64,000 nucleotides of DNA from Sparassis latifolia (GCA_018466975.1 CM031556.1:310001-374000), one strand, 5' to 3'. Counted from the stretch's first letter, positions 24,101 through 38,728 are shown. Notes: generated by a model from the sequence alone, not told the origin. Numbers and translations: made by a program.

Positions 24101-27100
24101 GAATCGGCACTTGAGCTGCCTTTCCCCCCCACGTCCAAACCCAAGCGAGCGCCGATCCCGTTGGACTTCAAGCACCCGGTGTCCACGAATACCGTTCCCG
24201 CCGGGCTATTCAGGTCGCTTGCCAACGGTGACGGTGAGGAGCGCACACGTCGCGGTGTCCGATCGAGACTTAGCTCGCGGGATATCTTCGAGCATAGCCC
24301 TCATCAATCGCTGGATGACCTGAATGTTCCTACTATCTCGCGCAGAGTATCGAAGAGCCGTCTATTCACAGATCCCGGACTGCGGGACTCGCCGCTTTCA
24401 ATTGTAGATGTCTTCAGTGCGGATCGACGACGATCATCATTACCCCCAAGGCACCGCGAGGATTCATCTCTCTCGGATATTTCCATCCCCCCTGTCAATC
24501 TGACAAGACGCTTGGAGATGCATCAGTACGAACAGAGGCTGGAGGAGCTCCTCGACGAGAAGCTCGAGTTCATCAAGCGAACGTTAATGGACGTCAAGCA
24601 AGCGTCCAGTGGATCGTCTTTGAACCCATCTACGGAGAACATGATCTCCGAAGTGGTGTCCTTGTTTCGCACGCAATTACAAGAGTCTGCGACCCGCGGC
24701 CTTGCAGACAGTGAGATGGATGCGCGCGGCGAGCTGGACTTTGAGGTTCTCAAGGGCATCATTGAGCAGAGCCATGCAGAGACGCGTGCGTTGATGCAAA
24801 GAGACCTCTTCGAAATCCTCAGGACTCATGCACAAGAGCCGACTATGATCCAGAGAGTCGAGGAACTGAGTCATCGGACGGTGAACGCAGTTGTCTCAGC
24901 AACATCACAGCTCGCCGTCCGAATGCAGACGATGGATATCTCGAGGTCTTCTCCGCAAGTAGAGATGGAGTCCATCGTTCATGAGCTCATGAACTTGTTG
25001 GTGCCGCAGCTTGCAGCGCTTCGCCCCGAACCTATCGACTACGAGGGCCTTACCGCACAGCTCACTCAAGCCGTCAAGCCCCATATATCTCAACTCATCG
25101 ACCTTGCATCGGACAAGCGCGAGACAGCAGGCCTCATCGTTGACAGTCTCATCCCCATCCTGTCTTCCTTGCATGCACAAACTCCGCCGTTTGACACGGA
25201 GACTATCGTAGGTCGGCTCACTACAGAGGTGCGGAAGATCGTCGCGCCTCTGGACGCGCATGAGATCAAAGAGCAGGTCTCCGATCTGGTGGTGGAACGT
25301 CTCGACTCCCGCCTTGCTATGAGAGACAAGGCATTTAATGTTGATGTTCTCTCCGAGAAGGTAGTGGACAGCATCTGCGATCTCCTCGCACCTGTGCAAG
25401 AGATCCAGAGTGCTGTGAATGCTCTGGTCGACAAGCAGGGAACTTCATCTGAGCCGGCACTGGCTTCCGTTAAGGAGGACATCCTCGGTGTCCTGTCTGA
25501 TCTCCCTCAACGTTTGGTCGCTGCGACTGAAGCACTCAACGTCGCTCAAGCCGAAGTCAAGAAACAAACAGAGGATAGTGACCAGGTTAAGCCTATAGCG
25601 AAGAACATCCAAGACATTCAAGCCGCATTGGGCAACGTCACGAGGGAACAGCAGAAGCTCGCCTCTCAAAATCAGGAGTTTTCTGATTTCTGCCAGGACA
25701 TCATCAAGCATATTAACACGTTGCCAGAGGCTATGGTGGAGGCTACGAGCATCCTGCAGAATGCGCACGCGGACTTCGCTGCCCGAGACACATCACAGAA
25801 GGATGCTGAAGAAATCCGCAGGTTGATGGTGACCGCCGCTGAGCTCCAGGTGCAGTTGGCGAAGGCCCGTGCTGCTCATGGTCAAGTTCGTGTCGAGAAG
25901 GACATCATCATGGATCGTTTCAAGACTTCTGAGGCCGAAAGAGAGCATCTGATCTCGAAGGTAGAAGAGTTGCAGAATTCGCTCACGAATAAGAATGCCG
26001 AAGTCGTTACCACGGAATTGAAGAACGCTGAGTTGGAGGAGGCGCTTGCGAATGCTCTCGACCGGCTCAAGGCTGCCGACGTGCAGGCACAAATTCAGCA
26101 TGACCGTATTGCCCAAGTTGAGAAGGGTAATCACGAGCTCGCCTTAGAGAACCAGCAGTTCAAATCTCAGGTGCGATATTCTGTGGTTGTTCATCCTGGT
26201 AGTGCATCAATTTGCTAACATATCTTATGCAGGCCGAGGCGCTTGATTTGCGTGTTGTCGTCGTGTCTCGCGAGAAGGAAAGTCTGGTCGAAGAACTTGC
26301 CAATCAGCGCCGGCAATACGAAGATCTCGCTTTGCAGCAGAGCCATTGGGACGATCTCCGTCATGCTACAGAGCAGATCCACATGCTCTCAACGTTGATG
26401 GGACAGGCAGACAATGAAGAGCTGAAGGAATTAAAGCACATCCGCGATCGGAGCAAAGTTCTGGAAGGCGAACACTCGACATTGCAGAGACGCCTGAAGG
26501 AGTACGAGAACAAGATGGTGAGCAGCGAGAAGATGGCTCAGGCTTCTCGTCAAAGTCTCGCACAGGCTCAGCAACGGGCAGTGGAATGGGAGAGACTCAC
26601 CAAGGAATACGAGAGCGATCTCGAGGCCACTCGGTCCAAGTTGGACGAAGTGCAGCAGGCGCACTCGCAGCTAGACGGCGATTATTCCATGGCGAAGATG
26701 CAGCTTGAAGAGCGAGACGCGGAGGAACGCCTCGACAAGGTAAGTTTCGCCCAAATACGTCCGTCTTTCGCGCTAACAGTGCGTCTAGGACCGGCAGAGC
26801 AAGCTGCGCGATCAGATTGCAGCGCTTGAAGGACAGGTTGCGCGTTTGCAAGCCGAAGTTGACCAAGCGAAGAAAGCTGTAACTTCGGCACCTCCTGCGC
26901 GTTACCAACAAAACGGACATGCCCACCCGGTAGCACGTCCGGAGTCTCGTGCCAGCACTGTCTACAGTCGGGCAGGTACGCCCCCAGCATCTTTCACTGC
27001 ACCTGGTGGGCCTACCGCAAGAGCCACGACGCCGAGGCAGAGTTCAATATGGGACTCAATGCACGCGCCCAAAAACCAGGTCCCAATTCGACTGCCGGTG

Positions 27101-27211
27101 ACGCCCAAAGCTCAGCGCCTCTCGCCGTTTTATCGTTCTGAAATACCATCACCAACACCCAGCAACGTCTCTGCCGCACCTACTCTCGGCAACGATGGGT
27201 GGTGGGAATGA
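21191..27211 (+). CDS. Large coiled-coil protein with disordered N-terminal half
   Basis: Five exons (21191-21910, 21958-22989, 23048-26170, 26233-26739, 26789-27211) close in frame to 1934 residues. Family not recognised. The first 240 residues are Pro/Met/Gln-rich with MQAMQTMQGM-like runs and PPAPVVRPKK. A folded-looking segment follows (SAWDDMRRTLIEERLEKLGV, then HIVTDWLLQISSPADPALLY). A GAG microsatellite at about 22645-22678 encodes a run of Glu. From residue about 860 to 1850 the protein is mostly long coiled coil (heptads such as LEEALANALDRLKAADVQ), with alternating predicted helices over the middle. The C-terminal tail is Ser/Pro-rich. Such a layout suits a cytoskeletal or cortical scaffold, but this is inference. 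The start at 21191 (MTAQPHQPLSRLF) was chosen over upstream non-ATG frames. Confidence 0.82.
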
Positions 27212-27505
27212 ACTCTCGCATCTAACACTCACTAGCATCTGACCCGGTTATACCATTGACTTTGTGGCTAAGTTTCATTTCCTCGCTATCATATGCACGT
27301 TCGCCGCCTCATCTCTTCCACATCTGCAGCCAAGTACATCTTATGATTCCCTTCATCCCCGGATTGGTTACATTGCGTCGTCTGATTCATTCACACCGCT
27401 CGATACCATATTTGTTGTACAATTCTGGCCGATATAAATGCATTAATCTGAAACATAGATTGAAAATGTGCGGGAGCAAAAGAAAGCGAGTAAAACGGAA
27501 ATCCT
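27212..27505. other. Intergenic between converging genes
   Basis: About 290 bp between the 3' ends of the coiled-coil gene (+) and the OSBP-like gene (-). Nothing coding. Confidence 0.4.
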
Positions 27506-29329
27506 CTACAGTGGCGGCGACCAGATCCAAGCCTTGACGAACTCCACGGCTTCCTGAGGATCGTCTGGCACCCTGCATAAGTAGCGGTAAGTAGTGAGCA
27601 CACGAGGACCAGAAAGCAGGTCGCCACTTACCGGATTTTAGGTACCCACCTCCCATCCTTCTGCATGAAGAAGCGCGGGATGTACTCTTCTCCGCTCTCA
27701 TCTCGTCTGCGGCGGAGCTCGCGTTGCGACTCCTCAACTGCTATCTTCTCCTTCGACGCCGCGTCCATGTCCTTCGAGACAATAGCCCGTGTCAGCTTTG
27801 TCCATAGACTGTGGATGCTATGAGGACGACGCGGATAAAGAGGATAGGATACTCACCGCCGTGATTCGTTCGGCTCTTGCTCCTCCTCAGGAGCCACACA
27901 CTTCGGTGCGATCTTCAACCCATCCTTGCTGGCATCAAACAGCACCCGCTTGACGCCTGACTATCACACAGCTCTAGTGAGAAAATACATCTTGTACCAC
28001 TTTACGTACCTTAATGTTCTTGTACTCCATGACGCTGCTCCACTTCCCGGATAGCTCACCGTTGTCTGTGCTGCCCCGTCGTATCCGGCCCGCAATCGCG
28101 TTGTACGTGCCGGAAAAGTAGCCCTTGGTCTTGAACGTAAGGTCCGCATAGAACGCATTCCGGTCATTGCGCGCGGTGCACGTGTCCCCGAGCTCAAGCA
28201 CCATCTTACCCCAAAGGATGCCTCGCGCGTACATGTTCGGCATCGAGATCACGTATTCTGCGCGTCGATAAGCCGCAGACGCGCGTCAAGAATGTGGACT
28301 ACGTACCGCCATCATCGGGCCGGCCGAGGAGGTATACGCGGTTCTCGCCCTCCATCTGTGTGGAGACGCTGTTGCCGAGGAACTTGGCCTTGGGGCGAAG
28401 CTCGCCAACGATGGCGACCTTGTTCTGCGGGGAGATGTAATAGAACGCCGACGCGGGCGGATGATGTGACACTGCGAGTGCGCGTCAGCGGATGCTCGCG
28501 TCCCCGCCCCACCGTCATACCTTGTTCAGCAATGTAGAACCCCTGCGTGCCGTCTGGGTAGTCGTATCTACAGCGGAAAAACTCGCCCAGCACAGGATTG
28601 TATCTACGGCGAAAATCTCAGCACTGGCGCGAAGACACAGTATTGTAGTGCACTTACGGCTTCTTCACGCCCTTGGGTTTGATGTGCCAGCCAGCGAGAT
28701 AGTACTGCAGTACGCGGATGAAGCGCTCCTCAGGATCCTCGCAGTTCTCAGCCCTGGAAGCGCACGCAGAGAAGTGAGATCAGGGCCACAGCGAGAGCGT
28801 ACCCGTGAGCACTTGCCCAAAGATGAGGTCCGGATGCGACATGAAGTCGGTGATGCGCTCGAGCATACTGCGGGGCTCGAGCACGAACGTGGGGAAGGAG
28901 ACCCTGTGAAGGTCCATTCCGACCCTACAGAAAGTTAGCGTCAATATCATTCCAGAATATGCGCAGCCAGATGCACTCTGCATTCGTTGGAGTCAGGGAC
29001 ATGCTACAATTTGTAGCGTCCACAACGCGGGCCACGTTCCACGGTGGCCCAGCTCCCGATCCCAGCGAGCGCATTCAATCAACATCCATCTAAGAACTCA
29101 CCTTAGCTGTGCAATCATGGACAGAATAATAGACCCTTCATTTTCGTCCCTGCAGTAAGCATCCTCTTCAGTATCGGGTTCAGTGTAGCAGTGCATAGAG
29201 GAGGGAGACAGACAAGATCGATGTATCGTCCGGTTCCGTATCTTCAGGCATTTTGTCCTCTGCGGACGAGCTTACGCGTGGCCGTACCTTAGATGTTGCT
29301 TGATTGAAAAGACCCATCATGTTGTTCAT
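27506..29329 (-). CDS. Oxysterol-binding-protein-related lipid transfer protein (OSH family, ORD only)
   Basis: Lipid exchange protein carrying sterol or phospholipid against PI4P at membrane contacts. Ten exons encode 403 residues, essentially just the ORD. The lid region begins MNNMMGLFNQATSK, then SIILSMIAQLRVGMDLHRVSFP. YNPVLGEFFRCRYDY and the family signature EQVSHHPPAS are present, the latter split by an intron (EQ|VSHHPP, 28521/28471). The C-terminal block EEEQEPNESRRLW and EAVEFVKAWIW is also typical. Intron 3 appears to be GC-AG: exon 3 must end at 28817 before GCAAGT to give LIFGAENCEDPEE in frame, because no GT donor there closes the frame. The lack of a PH domain resembles Osh4-Osh7. 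All other introns are GT-AG. Confidence 0.93.
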
Positions 29330-30784
29330 GGCGGAAGGGTGCAGGTGAGGTGGCGGATGAGGCGTGGATCACCCAGAAGCGATGCAGTGCTCGCAGCTTA
29401 TATTGCTCGCGGTGTGCTGCGGCTGTGGCGGTTGTCCTCGGTGAGAATAATTGTGTACGAGGCGAAGTGAGCGTGCCACCGTCAGAAATATTAAACAAAG
29501 GAGATGGAGGGAGCCGGGGTTGGGTAGTATCTGTATGTCGCGCTTCTGCACGGCCTTTCTCCCTCTCGTCACCAAGCTGACACTCGGTCACGCACCAGTC
29601 ACGCTGACGCGCATCAGCGCCGGCTCCGACAAAGTGCCACCTACACCACTCGCCGATACAGTCGTTTCTCATTTCGCCTGCAATTGCTGGAGACTGACGA
29701 GATGAATAGCCACCGTGATGCTTCACTGTACTACTTGCTGCAGCCTGCAGGAGACATTCTGCTGGCATGCTAAATAAAATAATACGGGTGACATAAGATG
29801 GCCAGAAAACTGTTTGAGGTTGTACAGTTAACGTTCAGACCTAGGCTATCAACTTGGCCACCACGTATCCCTATGCTATAATTAAGTACTATTCTATATG
29901 CTCCTCTCCGATTTTATAATCGTTTGCGAGAACAAAAAGACACCAAAGGCATCTTGGACGGACATTAGAACGAATGCCACTTCAATGGGCGGAGATGTAC
30001 GGCCCTTGCTAGCGAGGCCGGCGTGGGCCTTCAAATTCAAAATTTGTTTGTCTTTTTGTTTGATATCCGACTTACGGCCTGATTTTTTGCTGGGGCCTAT
30101 ACAGTAGTTTTTGCGAGCGGCTGAATGACATCCTAGAGTGGTCTCCCAGAGAATTTCCCACAGATTCGAGGCTCGGGCTGTCCAGAGAATCCGAGGTAAT
30201 GCCTTCACTGTTGCGCTCGCCTGGCGAATATTTTAAACTCTGTGTGTTATATCATAGCACGCTTTAGACATCGAGGTGGTACTACTGTCACTTATGGTGT
30301 TCTGGTCATAGTACTACGGGGATCCTGTTCTGCAAGTGCAGAGCGAATATAATCCACACAACGCGTGAAAGAGGAAGTCGTAAGCTGTGTTGATATAGGA
30401 CAGCTTGACGGATTAGATCTATACCTCGGGAAAAACGGAAGAAAGTGATCAACAGTCGGAGCCAAGAGAAGGAGCTGGGAAATTGACGCCTTTCAAATAA
30501 TGACGGCTTCGTATGCTGCAGCATACACTGTACTAATGAGGCGACGTACGCAGTTTAGGTTGCGTGACGTCACGAAGGGAGCAGTGTGAGTAGAATAGAT
30601 GCTGAATAGATGCAAAGCTTCTATATTTGGAGAACCACCTTCCCTTTCGGTCAGTCGATCGGACCAAGAGTCGGTATCCGTATATGGTAAATCCCGCCTC
30701 TTTACTTGCAGTATATATAAAAGTATCTCGTTCGAGAGACTGCATACAGGCCGCCATAGGCAATGACATGTGTACTTGGCCCGA
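29330..30784. other. Intergenic, about 1.45 kb, AT-richer, no supported gene
   Basis: Upstream of the OSBP-like gene and beyond the 3' end of the kinase-like gene. The OSBP promoter should lie just above 29330. A perfect CRE palindrome TGACGTCA occurs at 30565-30572. No coding chain found. Confidence 0.4.
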
Positions 30785-32279
30785 TCAAGCTGCGAAGGAC
30801 TGCCACCATGAATTATCCGTCTGACGATCATGCCCGGCCTCAATCGCTGGCGAGCACCCAGCAGGCACAGACGAGTTGATACCGTCGATCTGATCATGAC
30901 GCCGCACGGGATAAAACACCTGTGCAGCCTTCCCAGCTTCCCAGCCCGATCGAAGTCGACCATCTCCAACTTTGCCGCCTGCAGCATAATGTTGTTGGAT
31001 CGTAGGTCACCATGTACAACATTTTCAGTACTCCCATCACTGCGACCACCTTCTGGAGAGTGGCCCAGAGAGTATCCTTGAAAGCCGCCGCATCAGCGCT
31101 CCGCCCGAAGTCAAACAATGACATCCAGTTAGGCCTGAGATGCTCTATAACATACGCAGTCGGAGCACCTTTCAGCCATGAGTACCCATGGAGGGCCGGC
31201 GCGAAGCCATGGCAAGCTAAGATCCAGTGTACATCTTCTCCATAGCATTCCTTGACTAGCTTGACTATCAAGGATAATTGAGCAGGAGTACGTGCAGGCA
31301 AGAGCGAGGTGGGGGACGAAGGTGAAGTCGGAGGCAAAGGCGACAAGGTAGCATAGAGGGGCAGGTTTTCGTAGGGGAGAGGATGGTGAATTGTGAGACA
31401 CGCTATCGCATTTGTTGCTGACTGTGCGAACAACATACAGGAAGGATAGCCGAGGAACACCAGCAATAAACTGATCTGGCGGGGAAATGTGCAACACCCT
31501 AGGAAAGAGACTGAGGTGAGATCCTGTCCATAAACATGAGATATATACCTCCGGAGTTCACCTATGCCCTGGTCTAATGCATAGAGCAGCTGAGCAAGCT
31601 CTTGCTGGCGCTGGTCTGTTCCATCCTCTAACATAAAGCCGAAGGTTCCATGATCACTCAACTTCCATCGTAGAAGCGACCAACAACAAAAGAAAGTGTC
31701 AAGGAACATATCATACGGCAGACATACACATACCCAGCAAACAGAGGAGCATTAGGGCACCATGCTGTAAAAAGGCCGCCGCTGCCCGACTGCAGTCGCC
31801 GCGAAGGCCATTGATAACAAGTTGAAAGTCGCGTGCAATTTGGAGGTAAACATCGCCGCCTCCCTGTCAAGCATCAAAAGTCGACCAATAATTGCGCCAC
31901 GGATTTCAGAGGAGGGTTAAGCGGATAGAATGACTCCCACGATGGGAAGACCTCCTGGACACACTTCGTCGAATTCCCTCGACCGCTCTAACTCATCTTC
32001 GAAAAATCCCTCCATCACTCTGCACGATACGAAGAGCCGCATCTGCAGCAAGAGATTGCTCAGGAGGAAGACATTCGCCCGAACACGGAACGTCCGGAAG
32101 ACATCATGCAGAGTAGCGAGTGTAAAATCCTTCCTCTCGGTGGGACGGAGACAGTAGGTCACGATGTTCCCCTTGCACGGCGGGCCAGATGCTGGGTTTG
32201 CAGAAATCGGATGGTGAAGGGCGCGAATCCATTTCTTTCTCGCAAAGGTGGCAGAAGGTGGCAAAGTGGTCATTGGCAC
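30785..32279 (-). CDS. Kinase-like protein (HGD catalytic loop), 5' end and last exon uncertain
   Basis: Resembles an agaricomycete-expanded group of kinase-like proteins. Segments in order on the minus strand: GGDVYLQIARDFQLVINGL (about 31860), EDGTDQRQQELAQLLYALDQ (about 31600), VKECYGEDVHWILACHGFAP (about 31240), then the catalytic loop VVHGDLRSNNIML (about 31000), with VDFDRAG where canonical kinases have DFG. The HxD Asp and loop Asn are present. After DRAGK the frame continues as GKAAQVFYPVRR only if one base is missing at about 30925-30945. The end would then be DNSWWQSFAA-stop at 30785. Read literally, the frame stops earlier. Further exons up to about 32.5 kb are likely but not resolved. 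Activity cannot be judged. Confidence 0.5.
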
Positions 32280-32815
32280 TCTCGCATAGTCTCTACAGAC
32301 ACCTTAGGGTTGAAATGTCAGATGATAAGGGAAGGAACTCACTGAAAGCTTGTGGCACGCTTTCTGGGGCCGACAGATGAATCTCCAGGATCTTACGACC
32401 TGAGGCATGCCACTCGGCATGGGACACGAGATCCGCTTCAAGTTGCACCTCGATCTGACCAAGAGGCTGTCCAAGATTGAACAAAGACTGGATGCGAATA
32501 GACTTGGAACATCTACCTCACCCTCCAGTGCGAAGCGGCTGACTGCAGAGTGAGTGACTCACTTTACCCAAGCGGTGAAAAGGTGATGTAGTCTCAAGTC
32601 GACCTGTGCTCATGGAGATGCATGGTGTTCGAGAGAAAAGACGAATGGAAGGCAGAATAACATGACAACATAACCTAGTGGTAATACAAACGGTGTGCTG
32701 CCACATCATTCAGGAATTAGCTTCTCCTGCTTTGATTATTCTACATCCGGAAAGCATACGCGAAATTTAAGCAGATGCTAGGATGCATTCCCCTCCAATA
32801 GTCGACGATCTTGTT
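32280..32815. other. Upstream part of the kinase-like gene or intergenic
   Basis: About 535 bp between the last supported kinase-like exon and the 3' end of the BAR-SH3 gene. It may contain 5' exons or the promoter of the kinase-like gene. No confident exon. Confidence 0.3.
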
Positions 32816-34721
32816 CTAAGCGTCCTGAACATAGTTTCCTGGATAATATTACATCAGTCGTAGGTATACGATTTTCCAATGGAAAACAAACCTGGGAATA
32901 CACCATGTCTGTCACCAATTCGGCCTGTCCACCAATCCTCCGCACTCTCAGTGCGCTCGACCACTTCAATACGGTCCCCCGCGTTAAACCCCAAATCGCC
33001 GCCCGCCTGTGGACTGAAGTCGTACACCGCCACCACATACGAAGCAGCTGGTTTCGGCTTCGGCTTGAGTGGGGGAGGGGGAGGGGGAGCCTTCTTCGCT
33101 AACCCACCGCTCCCAGGGGGTGAATAGGGCGGCGGAGGAACGGAGGTCAGGCTCGGCGAAGGGGGCGGTGGCGCCTTCTTCGTGAAAGCCGAGGATGTGG
33201 AGCGAACGGGAGGGGGCAAACGAGAGGCTGCAGAGCCCGTGCTAGAGGTCGAGCGCATGGAGTTGGGGCGTACACTGGTTGGTGAGCCGCTCGATGCTAA
33301 GCGGCGAGTTTGGACGAGTTTGGCTGTAGGCCACAATAGTCAACTAACATTGAAAAGCGAATGGTAAACCACCTCAGGTTAGGCTTACATGTCGATATCA
33401 GGCGCTGTGTGACGTTGAGCGCCTCGATGTTCTCCATTGCGTCCGTACGCTTCTGCTCGTACTCAGTTGCAATTTCAGCACCACTGATCGAAACGTCGTA
33501 TTTGCCCTCTGCAAATCCGCTCAACTTCTCGAGCAGGAGGTAGAAGATATTCAACCTGCGATCCCATACATAATAAGTTTTTTAGTAATGGATTTTAGCA
33601 ATGAGGAAATGAGATAACGAGCGTCTGCACTGACACACGAAAGCGGCAACGGTATCAATCGGTACACAGTGCATGACGCAGCCATAATGTACAAGGGAGA
33701 ATTACGCACTGCATGTAGAAGAAAGAGTGGAACAGGGGTTCAATGAACTGCGTGGCCAGGACAAGGAAGCGAGGGAGGTCGTTCTTCATCGCCGTGTTGA
33801 TGTAATCATACTCATTGGATGCAAGCTCAAAGTCTTGCTCAAGCTGTAATACACACCGTAAATACATTACCCCAAACCAGTAAGATCGACGGCAAATAGC
33901 AGACGAAGGTAGTACTGATGACTAGTAACAGACGTACCTTGAAAATATGCTTCTCGTCGTTAAGACTCTTCTCCTTCTTGTCTCGAAGCTTGGTCAAGGA
34001 ATTGTTGAATCGATCGTAGTCCATAAGCTGTGCAAGGCGAACGACTAAGTCAGCAACAGTTGCGGCACCCAAGTATTGCTGTCCAGCAATGGAGTCTGTT
34101 GCTTGTAACTACAGCACAAAACATACCTTGTGTTCACGCTTTGTAACGCTCTTCCTGATCATCTTCATGACGCCTTGCAATTCCTTGACAGGTCCAAGAA
34201 TTCTGCTCTCAATGAGCTCCAGCTCGGGCACAATCGCAGTCTTCAGCTCTTGGAACGCCGTCTCGTATCCGTCCACATTCCCAATAGTGTTCTCTGCATT
34301 AGGATGTTTGCCGAGGAGGTCGTACTCGCCCACGATTGGATGGAATACCGTAGCGAAGTGTTGCGAGAAGTTAACGCCATGCGTAAAGAGCTCGGATACA
34401 GCCTCATTGAATGCTTTGGCATCCTTGAGAAGTTTGTCGGTGCCTGTCTCAATGGTGGCGAAGCGGCGCGCGTAATCGTCAAACTCCGGATCGGAAGACT
34501 CTATTCACACACGGCGGCGGTTTCACAGCAAGTTAAGTATATCTATGCGGATGGGATACAGTCACAAGCAACGCACTCTTGGACATGCCGACCTTGGTAG
34601 TCAGCATGTGCGGCGTACTGCAATATGCCCAACATCAGTGTCCCGCCTCGCAATGCTGTCTAATCGATAATGAGTACTTCGTAAGAACTCACCGCGCAAA
34701 TGCTTTTGTTATCCCCTTCAT
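32816..34721 (-). CDS. HOB1: BAR-SH3 (amphiphysin/Rvs167-type) membrane-remodelling protein
   Basis: Crescent-shaped lipid-binding dimer acting in endocytic scission and actin patches. Eight exons (34721-34693, 34617-34577, 34500-34127, 34027-33938, 33843-33710, 33555-33389, 33323-32892, 32838-32816) encode 429 residues with no frame problems. The N-terminal amphipathic start is MKGITKAFARTPHMLTTKVG. The BAR domain spans about residues 25-235 (VTKREHKLMDYDRFNNSL is a typical segment). A Ser/Pro-rich linker with PPPPP motifs follows. The C-terminal SH3 carries VVAVYDFSPQ, EDWWTGRIGDRHGVFPGNYV and the end DA-stop. The architecture equals yeast Rvs167 and S. pombe Hob1. The symbol is by analogy. 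It is divergently transcribed from SBDS, 303 bp away. Confidence 0.93.
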
Positions 34722-35024
34722 GTCCAGCTAACCTCGGTGACAAAAAATCGGAAAGTTTCGGAAAGTTACTCGATGGAGGTACGTGCGATCACAACGCCAA
34801 CTGCTGTCGCTGAGGGCAATGGCAAGGAGTTGCCTGCGGAAACAGGAGCTTGTTCGTTCTCGAGCACTGCGCTTGCCGAGCCACTTACGTCAGCCGAATT
34901 TCGACTCGGCTGCACTGCGCTGCCAAATAGAGACGCACTCCTCATCCGTGCTGACTGCAATTTGATCCTGACTGTCACACACGCGTATATCCACTATACC
35001 AGCAACCCGTCAACTCCGTTCACG
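34722..35024. promoter_or_regulatory. Shared divergent promoter region, BAR-SH3 (-) / SBDS (+)
   Basis: The 303 bp between two start codons on opposite strands must supply both promoters and 5' leaders. No TATA box or named site stands out. Confidence 0.6.
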
Positions 35025-36064
35025 ATGCCTATTCAGCAGCCGTCAAATCAGATTAAGTGTGATACTTGTTCGCATTCTGCTTCTTGCAATCCGGGCAGCT
35101 AACAAGTGCTCTGTATCATAAATAGATTGACAAACGTGTCTATTGTCCGTCTGAAGAAGGGGGGAAAGCGATTCGAGGTGAGTCACATTTTTCCTCGCCC
35201 TCTTTTATATTCTCACTGCTTTAATTGCACGCATGTATAGATCGCGTGCTACAAGAACAAGGTCCAAGAATGGCGCAGCGGTGTGGAGACAGACATAGAC
35301 GACGTTATGCAGATTTCCAACGTATTCATTAACGTGTCCAAGGGAGAGCTCGCAAAGAGTCAAGACCTGCAGAAAGCGTTTGGAACCACCGACACAAACA
35401 CGATAGTCAAAGAAGTGGGTCACAGTCCAAACTACCCGCTTGTCTGCTTACTGATTCTCATAAATCCAATGAATACCAGATTCTGAAGAAGGGCGAACTG
35501 CAGGTTGGAGAGAAGGAGCGCGAGCATGATCTTACCTCCATCCGCAAAGAAATTGCCACCCTCGTCGCGGAGAAGTGCGTCGACCCTGCCACCCAAAAAA
35601 GATACCCTGTAGGCATCATCGAGAAGGCAATGGACGAAGCGGGCTTCAGCATCCGCCAAGGCAAGAATGCAAAGAGCCTGGTTAGTCGACACTCAGATGT
35701 TGTTTGCCACAGATTATTCTGAAATGTATTGTTCAGGTCTCTGAATGTATCAAGCTCCTGCAAACAGAGTCTAAGCTCCCCATTCAGCGCGCCCGAATGC
35801 GTGTATCTCTTAATTTGCCAACTGCGGATGCAGAACGTCTGCGCACGCGCGTTCTGGAAAGTGCGGATCAAGTAGAGCGCGATGAGAAGGGTTCAGAAGA
35901 CTGGCAGACGGTATGCAGTGCTAGTCCAATCTATGACCACCCCACTAAGACTACTGCAGATTCTCCTCATTGACCCTGGTCAATTCCGGGTACTGAATGA
36001 GCTGCTTCAGAAGGAGTGTGCAGGACGGGGACGGCTCGAGACCATCAGTTTCGCAGCAGCTTGA
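35025..36064 (+). CDS. SDO1: Ribosome maturation protein SBDS/Sdo1
   Basis: Works with the GTPase Efl1 to remove eIF6/Tif6 from the pre-60S subunit in the cytoplasm. Six exons (35025-35056, 35126-35177, 35241-35414, 35480-35680, 35737-35910, 35960-36064) close to 245 residues. The FYSH domain starts [20 protein letters not shown] and contains [16 protein letters not shown]. The middle domain has [14 protein letters not shown] and [17 protein letters not shown]. The C-terminal ferredoxin-like domain has [15 protein letters not shown]. Length matches the family (about 250). The N-terminal lysine and the hinge region are intact. It lies tail to tail with Dbp3, another ribosome-biogenesis gene. 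Confidence 0.95.
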
Positions 36065-36289
36065 ATAGCGGTGCCGTGGTTGAGAGAAGAAGATCTTGTA
36101 GTATAGGCCGTGTCTTGTTTCGATATGGGCACTTGTATTGTATCGCAAGTCGTGTTCCGTGGATGTGGCCGATAACATGTATATTTAAGAACAATACAGA
36201 TTCATGGCATCTATTGTGACCATGTCTAATGTTGGGGAAAGGATGCTTTTGGTTGATTCGCCACGATCCCAGATGATGAAGGAACTTCT
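36065..36289. other. Intergenic between converging SBDS and DBP3
   Basis: 225 bp between two stop codons on opposite strands. Presumably overlapping or abutting 3' untranslated regions. Confidence 0.4.
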
Positions 36290-38597
<2,308 letters not shown>

Positions 38598-38728
38598 CAC
38601 TACAATTGAGTTTGTAAGTTGTGGCCGAAGACCATCCCAAACGGGAAGTTTTTCTCGCTGACGCGTGACGTCGTGGCAGTGACGGGCCACCGCCACAGAC
38701 GACCGCGACTTTTATACTCTCTTTGTCG
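38598..38728. promoter_or_regulatory. Very short divergent promoter, DBP3 (-) / DOT1 (+)
   Basis: Only 131 bp separate the two start codons. Contains GC-rich ACGTCGTGG-like words. Any promoter elements must be shared or overlap the coding starts. Confidence 0.6.
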
